Assembly (NCBI RefSeq): GCF_910589235.1
Contig: NC_060955.1
Coordinates: 7,641,694 to 7,705,693 of the forward strand
From: Vespa crabro
Taxonomy: Eukaryota; Arthropoda; Insecta; Hymenoptera; Vespidae
Length of the DNA: 64,000 bases
Reading direction: 5' to 3'
Positions 55,342 through 64,000 of the stretch are shown one piece after another (positions within the stretch are counted from its first letter, which is position 1; each line of letters starts with the position of its first letter). The position numbers and the translations under genes were made by a program. The notes below the pieces were generated by a model. That model was not told the origin of the DNA. It worked only from the letters and a program-made list of their open reading frames with translations, and made no database searches.

Positions 55342-58300
55342 TTGTCAATCTTTGCGGTTTCGTCGTTCTAGCACTTTTACAGCATAGCGATACTTTTCTC
55401 ACTAGCGTGCATCACATCGGGTTACACTCGTCACGTTTCCTTTATGTTCTGTCGCTACGCGACATCAAAGTCCGTGCTAAAACGCAGTTTTTCAAATACT
55501 GTTTTGCACTTTTCTTTTTACTATCTCTCTTTTTCTCGTTCTCCTTTTTTCTTTTATTTTTTACATCATGTTCCACTTCATACACGGAAGTTCGCTCAAA
55601 GACCGAAGTAACATTGTAACATTACACTTCACTCTTACTTTATACTTACTTTATACAATTTTCCCTATGTAATGGAATGGAATGAAAAAGGTTCAATGTT
55701 AATTCGTTTATAGTTTTCCTCTCGGTAAGTTGTTTTATTTCTTGCACACCAAAACGATACTAAAATCTCGCATTCGTCCGATGATACTTATTGCTGATGC
55801 GTGAATGCCTGTGGGTTTACTTATCGCGTGGGTTAGACCCTGTTTTGCCTTTACGAGACGACTTTCCGTCGAAGAATATCGGGAAAATTTTGAAATCGGG
55901 TTCTGTTACCTTTTCTATCTGTATAATTGGGTTGAGGGGAGTAAATATATTAATTTTTGTTGACATATCTCTTCTAACTTATATTCTTTATACGTATTTA
56001 TCGAAACACTTCCGTTTTGTGAATATGATCTATTACGTTTGAACTTTTGTTAATAATAACTTTTTTTATCTTGAAGATAATCTGAACATTCGAATAAATA
56101 ACAAATAAGCACTTGAAAAATGTAAATAACTATCAGGTAAGATGACTCACTGTGACATGGTTCTTCGTCATTATTTAATTTTGATGAGAACATTTCCTTT
56201 GAATAGCTTTTACGATAATGTTTTTAATAATGTACGTTGTTCTTTGTTAGATAGTCGTTAAACGTATGCAACTTGAAACGTGACCTTCGTTGTCATAATG
56301 AAATAATTTATAGCACGTCACAGAACTATCTACTTTTGTTGTACAATTAAAACTTCTACATAAGAAAACGATTAACAAAAGCAATCTATTGTAATAATTA
56401 CAAAAAACTTGTGATTTTAAATTAAGAATATTGGATTTATCACTGAATTACTGAGAAATCAAAATCTAAATGTTTCTTTATCGATACAAATAAGCTTCGA
56501 TAACAGTTTCGATAAAAATTTTTAACGCGTAATGGTACAAAAATAATCATGACAGTATTGTATCATTTCAAATTTGACCGAATTGAAAATTAATGCAATG
56601 ACATAAACATCTTCTGTGAATAATATTAATAATTACGAAGTTAGTCAATTAAAATATATAAAATGAAAAATTATAAGGACTAGTCTACGTCAAAAAAATA
56701 CAAACGCGATATTCTCGTATAGTATCCATTTTGGGCGCCGTACTTACTGCCAAGAAAGATAGTAATAATAGTTGCGTTAGCCAATACGCAACTGTCAAGC
56801 GCTTAAATTACAAGTGGCGAAGCAATTGTTTCGAGTTAATCGAACGTTCGAGTATAATAAAGAGGGTTCGTCGGAGCGTAGATCGTACTAAATTTGGACG
56901 TTACTTTTTGCCAAACTGATCATTCGAGAATCGAAGATACTGAATCATCCGTCTAATCGACAATCCGTATAATAGAAGTTTAATTGAGTTTAAGTACTTA
57001 GTTAATTTTAATTCTTTCTCATTGAAATCCTGATTATTATCTGTTAATTTAATTATATTTTATGGTACATGAAATATAAAGGACACAAGGAAAAACGTGC
57101 TTTATACCTTAGAATTAGGATATTTCTATGTACAAATTGAAAGTATTTGATCTATTATACGACTGAAAATATTTTTATCTAATGAAATACTCCTGTTAAT
57201 AATTATTACAACGGGAAAAAATTCATTTTCTCAGTTTTGAAATAAGCTATTTTTAACTCAGATCCAATAGTTATAATGTTGTATGTTAAAAAGTTCAATA
57301 ATTAATTCAAAATTCATTTGTCATTCTCTATATCGACTTCAATAGTTTTCTTTTCTTTGTTTCTTTTTTTTTTTTTTTTTTTAATGAACATTTTACACGT
57401 ACAGTCGAAAAGGTATGAAAGAAACGTTTCGATGAATTTTTCATATCATAAATGAGTCATATATCGCGCTTCGATTTCAATTATTCTAGAAAACATAAGA
57501 GAGAGCATTGAAATGTTCAGTTATCGTCGTGAGATCGTTTCCTCAGAGACGATGGACCGAAATTTCAACGCCCTCGGTTAACTATAATGAAAACACTGAC
57601 GGAACTGGAAGGAGAAACATCTGGCGAACTTCAAAATTCCAGTAGTCCCTTAACTCAAGTATCAGAAACTGTTTCCAGGAGACGTTTATCAGAGTTAAGT
57701 CGATTCATGCGTTAAAAGCACTACGATGCTCAACGATCTCCAGGCGAGGAAATACCGAACGTTTGACTTAAATGACGTCCATTAGACAAAATTCTCGTAT
57801 CCGTTTGGTACGTGGGTGCAACCGGCGTATCCGTCACAGTGCAATAAGTCGTCTTTGGTCTACGCACTAAACGTGCACTAAAAACGCGCACACATAGAAA
57901 CTTAACTCACAGTATATATTTTATACGTTTACATACGTATCTATATGGAAAACACACACATAGGAGATAGATATGAAATTGCACATAAAGAAATAAAAAT
58001 GTCAAAAACTTTTTTTAACAATTCTTTTATCCGCATAATCACATTAAAAAAGAGAGAAAGATAGAAAGGCGAATACTTTAACACTGATTCAAAAATGTCA
58101 AAAGCATTCAAAGTTTATCATAATCCGCTTTGAGGCTATATACGCTTCTCCCAAAGGGTTTCTTATCTGTTGTTACTTAACGGAGAAGAGTATTCTACTA
58201 CCCTTTCCTCTCTATTTCTCTTTCTTCCTTTCTTCCTTCCTTCCTTTCTTTCTTTCTATCTTTCCTTCTTTCTCTAGGCACGAGTTTCGTGTTTATTTCG

Positions 58301-58464
58301 GTGGAAATCGTTTTCTGGACCACGGTCTGAGTCAGACTGCCCTAGCGGCGTGCGTCCTGCGCGGGAGAGCTCTTGCACACGGCACGACACGACGCGGAGT
58401 TTAATCTCTATTAATAAATACTCGGTGTGTCTGGTTCCTCCGGTCGGAATAGAGAGCACAGAAC

Positions 58465-58505
58465 AAGAGTAAGAGAGAGATAGATAGAGATAGATAGATA
58501 GATAG

Positions 58506-58550
<45 letters not shown>

Positions 58551-58559
58551 AAGAGAGAG

Positions 58560-58640
<81 letters not shown>
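58465..58640. repeat. (GATA)/(GA)n compound microsatellite
   Basis: Interleaved GAGA and GATA units pass into a GA array with occasional AAAG interruptions, about 175 bases in all. The long Ser-Leu frames on the opposite strand are repeat artefacts. Confidence 0.95.
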
Positions 58641-58642
<2 letters not shown>

Positions 58643-60125
58643 TAATCTGTACACCGAAATGTAGGAGTACTTTCAAGGATCTCTAATTTTTGAATCCACC
58701 ACACCACCTGTTTTATCAATCTATACGATGCTACAGAGAAGCGTTATACTACAGTATAATATTGTCGAGGATAGGAAGTAAGACTCAACAATAAAAGGGT
58801 GCCTTGAAAGGACATAGTGGGATCTAAGAAAAAAGTATTCCTTGAAAAAGGGTTGAACACGCTAAAAGAAAATCATAATGCAAGCTTTCTATCGTTTTTT
58901 AATATGTCCTTAGTCATGCGGGAAACGATGACGTAGCTCTTATGGGGATCGAAAGTCAACGTCACTCGAGATACGTTTCTTTTCTTTTAATTTCTTTTTG
59001 CTCGACTTTCCGCTCACGTCGTAACGATCGATCTTTCGATATATATTGTTTTTATTTTTCTTTTCTATTTCATTTCTGTTGCTCTACGAAGTTCTCCTGT
59101 GTACCTTGTTCGATGTATTTCCTGAGGGATTTGTAGGAGATATTTATGTATTTCATTTGTTTCCAATCACTATATACTGTGTATATACATACATATCTAC
59201 ATATATACATGATAAATCATCGAGATGATGTCTACTAAGTTTTTTTTATCGAACAAGCTGAAAGATATTTTTATAAGGCATTGACTTTTTGAGTCCCATA
59301 TCAATTAATATCTGACTTTATGTTAACGTCGTTAATTATGTAGAATGATATTGCATGGGCTACAATCGCCTTGGGTATGTAAATGCGAGTGTGGATTCGC
59401 GATTTGTTATATAAGTGTACAACGACCTTAACACTTATTGATTTTCACCATACAAGTTCCTTGCTACAGTAGCCGAGGACAAAACTAGTTCGTTAACTAG
59501 AAACGATAACAAATTTTTCTACATTTATGAAGTTTCATTTCTGCCAATATTTTCTCAAAATTGAAAAACTTTGCAAACTGTTTAACTTTACAAACTGACA
59601 TAAAAAAAGTCAATTTTATTATATGTAACGAATAAATACGTATGTCTGTAGTTGATAAATCTTTGAATTTATTCGAGATGAATATTTATTGAGAAAAGTT
59701 AATGGTTTGTGAACACATGTTTTGATATATAAAAAACAATAAGAAAATAGTTCTAATATCAACGATTGTGTCATTTATCAATTTGATGTACAAAGCTTGA
59801 AAAACAAAAAAATAATGTTTCCAATTATAAAAGTAATCATACTGGCCGTTGTTATGACCCTTTTTAGAAGAAGGATACCGTTGATAAGTAAAGATATATT
59901 TGTAAGTATCGATTTCCAATACGTTTCCACCTATATATATAAGGGAGAATCATTGTCTCGAATTGGAATAATAAAATCTTCGTGTTTATTACTTTTTTTT
60001 TATAGCTGAGGCATAAATGATAATTCGTTTTTCGATAAGGGTCTTTCTATCTCGTCTTTCCGATCGAATCATTTTGTCTTTTAATGATCGATCTGGAATA
60101 ATATGTACAAACGATTTTTACTTAC

Positions 60126-62146
60126 CGATACGTTCTCCGTTGCTACGGACAATATCCGTTGCCAGGGCCTATAAAAGATAAAATAAAATCGAATTAATTA
60201 ATGAAAATATTTAGATATGTACATATATCGATTAATCGTCGTGTGAAAATTTTTTTATATTTTTTTCTATTAAAATCGTTTTATGTGGCGCCAATAATTC
60301 TGATTTGTTGATGTCTTTCATAGTTTCCGATTCGCGAATCGTTGCTTTATTTTCAGCCGTTTATATACTCGAACAGAAGGGGTTAGTATTTTTGGACGAA
60401 TCATAGTGCATTTCCTCTCCGTGACTCAAGAGTCACGATCCATTTTGTTAGGAGACTAGAGTTAAAGAAGGGTTCATGTTTTTATTAGAATCTCGAATAA
60501 GCTAAGTAAAATGTTTAATAATGATGAAGATCAGAAAGAGTATTAAAAAAAGAATATTAAGAATCTTATCTATTAAAAAAAATGAGAAACAAATATCTTT
60601 TATATAGATCTATATTATATATTTCTTGTATTTGTTGGAATATTACGAGTAGAAGTAACTATTAGGGGGACCGAAAAGTAATGTCGCGCATGTCGATATT
60701 TGATTGTGATTAAAAATAAAAACTTGTTAAAAATTTATTCGTTTGAATTTAATTTAAGAAAGCGACATTACTTTCCGGTCCACCTAATATTTATTTACTA
60801 CATTTTTCGAGTATTTTGGAATATATTAACAGCAAACTTCTACATTATTCTTATTTCTAAAGATTGCAAACTAAAGATTGAACGGCGCCCAATATTCGCA
60901 TAAGAAATTTATGGAGTATATAGTCGCAAATCTTTATGAATTTCATAGCTGCAAGTATTTTACGATGTTACTCGCACAGCTAGTTCTGAAATAATAAATC
61001 GTTTAAAAATCCGTGTCAATATATTTACTTGGTGTATTTCTGCTATCTCTCTAGGCGTTGCATTATAATTGGCTTTAACAAGGATAAAACAGACAAAGAA
61101 TAAAACAGAATGATACTTAAGTCACCTCTACGACCAACAGAAGTAACAAAATTGCATAACTTTAAGAATACTAAGAAAATGAGGCCACGAGATTCTAATA
61201 AGTGTAACTATATACTGGTGAATGATAAAACATGCACATCTCTGTTCTTACGTGTCATTAAATATTCTAAAATTCTATCAAATTCAAGCTAAGATGCAAA
61301 TTTGTATTTCGTTATTGTCTTATTCAATCGTAAAATAAAATTGTAATAAGATAAAAGTTATCCGATCATCTTTGGATATGCACATGTTCGATCAATTCTT
61401 TAAATAACAAATTTCTTATTTAAAAATATTCTCCTAAAATAGAAGTCTTTTGTGAAAATGAATAAATTATTATATATAAAGCCATTATTAATAAATGCAA
61501 AAGAAAATTCTATGGATTTGTAAGAGTATCTGACATTTTAATCGATAAACGTATATTGCGCGCTATGAATCTAACAACTTCTAATGTTTCTTGCTATTCT
61601 TGCATACGATCATTAACTTTTCGATGGGTTTATGTAAAAAAAAGGGAACAACCCTTCGTTTTATGGTAGGAGATTATTCTCAAAGATACTGGCTGAAAAT
61701 ACATTAAAAGGCGCGCACGTCGGTGATGAGATTAAAGGTAACCTTCTCATCGATTTTCAGTCTTCAAGGGTCAATGACGTATTACGTGCATAGAACTAAT
61801 ACAAATGAATTTTACAAAAGATTTTTTCAAAAAAATTATACCAAGTAGTAAAAAAATGAATTGAAAATTGAACGAGACAAGGATGAATCTTTATTATAAT
61901 GATAGTATAATATTACTATGATTGTTTGTTCACGTTGTAAGTCAATAAGAATGAAGTATATTATATTAATATTCTGCTAAAAAAAAAGACTATTCCTCAT
62001 TATCTTCATATGTCTAATATGCAAGAACATAGAAACGCCCACGCGATGTGCCAGTAAGTAGAACCAGTCGATATCAGAGAAGGTAAAACAAGAGAGAGAG
62101 AGAGTGAGAGAGAGAGAGAGAGAAAAATCTTGGTACTTACGTTCAT
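60126..62146 (-). CDS. Distal alternative first coding exons of the RUSC-like gene
   Basis: Two micro-exons fit the same gene from a distal start. Exon A at 62146-62141 codes ATG AAC and ends at a strong GTAAGT donor; an in-frame stop precedes the ATG. Exon B at 60168-60126 codes ALATDIVRSNGERI plus one G and is bounded by a TTTTATAG acceptor and a GTAAGT donor. Both phases match, and exon B ends in phase 1, exactly what the exon starting at 49894 needs. The product would begin MNALATDIVRSNGERIGAGK and total about 1571 residues. The linkage is inferred from phase, strand and the lack of other downstream exons. Alternatively these exons belong to an unrecognised gene. Confidence 0.5.
60662..60787. 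mobile_element. mariner-like MITE
   Basis: A 126-base element bounded by TA (60660-60661 and 60788-60789). The left end begins TTAGGGGGACCGAAAAGTAA and runs through GTCGC at 60687. The right end (60762-60787) is its inverted copy with two differences, GCGACATTACTTTCCGGTCC followed by ACCTAA. The GGACCGAAAAGTAATG terminal sequence resembles those of mellifera-type mariner transposons. The interior is too short to encode a transposase. It lies in a RUSC-like 5' intron, between the two distal exons. Confidence 0.85.
62091..62124. repeat. (GA)n microsatellite next to the distal RUSC-like exon
   Basis: A GA array with one GTGA interruption lies just inside the first intron, 17 bases past the distal exon donor on the minus strand. 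Confidence 0.9.
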
Positions 62147-62460
62147 GTTATAGATACAGCTGACAGTCGATTCACGAAACACTCACTTACACAAATTTGA
62201 CGACATCTCAATAACATTTCACAAACGTTTTCACTGACTTATGATCAAACGATATTATTGACTTATACACATGACACTCGCAAAAATTGTCACAGGGAAA
62301 TGCTTCCAAGAACGTGTATTCTATCTGAGTAACTCTGGAGCGGAGAGCCCCTCCCTGACTGCAACTACCCCCTGTTTAATATCGAATGCGCATGCTTCGA
62401 TTTCGGGCTGATGTTTCGGGCTCACAAAAGAGGGTTTGATCACGCTCCCTTACGATCGTC
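62147..62460 (-). promoter_or_regulatory. Probable distal promoter and leader of the RUSC-like gene
   Basis: The stretch upstream of the distal ATG (62146) is clearly less AT-rich than its surroundings, especially 62320-62460. It ends abruptly in AT-rich DNA, as expected for a promoter and 5' leader. No TATA box or initiator can be assigned with confidence. The assignment depends on the distal exons being real. Confidence 0.4.
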
Positions 62461-62830
62461 CTCAAAATTACATTTGTCTTAAGTCTTAGTAAAAATTAAA
62501 TTCAAAAAACTATTACAAGATTTCTTTCACCGAAATTTTCCATTTTTAAAATCGTTTCTTAAACATACTAATGTTCCAATATTTTCCTTGTAATTAAATC
62601 ACAATATGAATACATCTACAAAAACAAAAATTACTTATCTTAAATTTTCAAAACTTAAATTTTTTGTATTGAACACAATGAAAACAAATATTCAATATAT
62701 GTCGGCCTTTTATTTGAAATCAGACGCAGAATATTTATAATTTTGATTAGATTTTACTTTTTATATTAGATTATACTTTCTTTTCTTAATTTATTTAAAT
62801 AAATGTCAATTGTATTATATATATAATACA

Positions 62831-62862
<32 letters not shown>

Positions 62863-62869
62863 TATATTG

Positions 62870-62917
<48 letters not shown>

Positions 62918-64000
62918 TGTCTAATATTTGAATTAGATTTTCCAATGTTTACTTCACAAAATATAGTTTTGTTTTTTCAATAACTTCAATATACAATATA
63001 GAGAAATAGAGATTACTTTCACATTTTAATATATATAATATATAATATATAATATATATATTTTATATATATAATATATAATATATAATATATAATATAT
63101 ATATTTTATATATATATATTATATATATGTATATATATAAAGATTTTAAAGTTATTGTCATTTATATTTTTTATATTTGTATCTTTCTATCTTTTCGTAA
63201 AAATGGTGCAAAATAGTATCGCGACTCTAAGGCGGCTTTATATTGATTTTCTCAGGTTTGAAGTTTCAGACAGGAAGTCTTTACTTCTTCGTATACTTTG
63301 AATCTTCTTTAAATCGCAGGTAGATGTCAGGCAGTTATAGTAGAAGAAACTATATAAAGATATTTTGAACTGTCTAAATTTGTCGAGAGACATTTTTTAA
63401 TATACATTTTTTTTTCAAGAAATATTTATCACATACGTATTAATTAACTATATTAATTAACTATATTTTTAAATTATGAGAGTAATATAATTAATTTATT
63501 CGATTTACACAATTATTATTAACATTTAATGTTTATTAGAAAGAGAAGAACAATATAATTTTACTTTTCTTTAAATTTCAAAGGCAATTTATTTAATTAT
63601 GAGACGTATATAGCATTATTGACGTTGATTGGTTAAAAAAATTAATTTTCGGGACGGGAAATTAAATTTAACTTTTTCCATGAAAATTGATTAGTTTATA
63701 AGTAAAATAGCTAAAATAATTAACATTAAATAACAACTGTTAATATGCGATAATAATAAACTAAAATGTATACATATAATTTCTGAAAAATATCTTAAAA
63801 ATGGAATAATATAATTTAAAAAATAGGTTTCTATTTTACACGGACAATCATTTACATATTCTTCTGTATACATGTTTTCAATTTTTTGTTATATTTTGGG
63901 TAAAAGTAAAAGCACTTGATTTATTAGATTGTTTTTATAAAATAAGTTCATGTGAATTAACAAATCTAAAGTTCAATTTTTATTTGTACTAGTACTTTTT
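62461..64000. other. AT-rich intergenic end of window with (TA)n arrays
   Basis: No gene is visible. Large TA arrays and TA-rich palindromic tracts occupy about 62815-62912 and 63028-63140. The rest is AT-rich without usable open frames. Confidence 0.7.

Larger units (their letters stand above)
49895..60125 (-). other. RUSC-like 5' introns, repeat-rich, no clear genes
   Basis: Apart from the coding exon at 52030-52054 and the orphan exon-like ORF at 55282-55341, I see no supported gene here. The stretch contains a (CT)n array (about 52491-52538), an imperfect GA block (about 54515-54612), poly-A at about 55019-55043, poly-T at about 57363-57382, and a long GATA/GA array (about 58465-58640). 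GC-richer patches near 51000-51200, 52030-52250, 55130-55470 and 58260-58450 could be promoters or enhancers. A plus-strand frame at 50584-50859 (91 codons) has no recognisable domain. Confidence 0.5.

Overview
The window is nuclear DNA of an insect, most likely a hymenopteran (bee, wasp or ant). It is very AT-rich and full of (TA)n and (GA)n microsatellites. Its genes are split by GT-AG introns, many only 60-150 bases long. The proteins read as clear orthologues of animal genes (Scribble, Pex11 gamma, Orb/CPEB1, a DCC-family receptor, Punt, a RUSC-type RUN/SH3 protein). The order Hymenoptera is inferred from base composition, repeats and compact exons and is not proven. There are no bacterial, phage or CRISPR features.

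Seven protein-coding genes are supported and they alternate strictly in strand. From left to right: (1) scrib, minus, only its first two coding exons (3206-3764), the rest lying left of the window; (2) Pex11 gamma, plus, 4 exons (4740-5832), complete; (3) orb/CPEB1, minus, 12 coding exons (8636-15890), complete; (4) a protogenin-like Ig/FN3 receptor of the DCC family, plus, 20 exons (18293-23754), complete; (5) an extended SDR (NAD-dependent epimerase-like), minus, 7 exons (29561-31373), complete; (6) put (activin/BMP type II receptor), plus, 9 exons (33222-36017), complete; (7) a RUSC1/2-like RUN and SH3 protein, minus, with its body at 43203-49894 and two alternative phase-compatible 5' ends at 52054 and 62146, so its 5' introns occupy most of the right-hand third. 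I joined exons by hand at splice sites and checked reading-frame phase at every junction; all assembled reading frames close in frame.

Because of the alternation, scrib/Pex11, orb/protogenin-like and SDR/put start head to head and may share promoter regions. Pex11/orb, protogenin-like/SDR and put/RUSC converge through long AT-rich 3' regions (2.8, 5.8 and 7.2 kb). Several genes concern cell polarity and signalling (scrib, put, DCC-like, RUSC) or germline translational control (orb), but they are not an operon or a single pathway.

The most interesting non-genic signals are: two distal micro-exons that give the RUSC gene a second N-terminus; a GC-richer, strongly hairpin-forming island at about 42785-43030 between put and RUSC that may be an undescribed structured RNA; three short TA-flanked inverted-repeat elements (pogo/Tigger-like, an unassigned type, and mariner-like); an SDR that seems to lack the usual catalytic tyrosine; and an orphan signal-peptide-like exon at 55282-55341. 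No wholly new biological system is evident.
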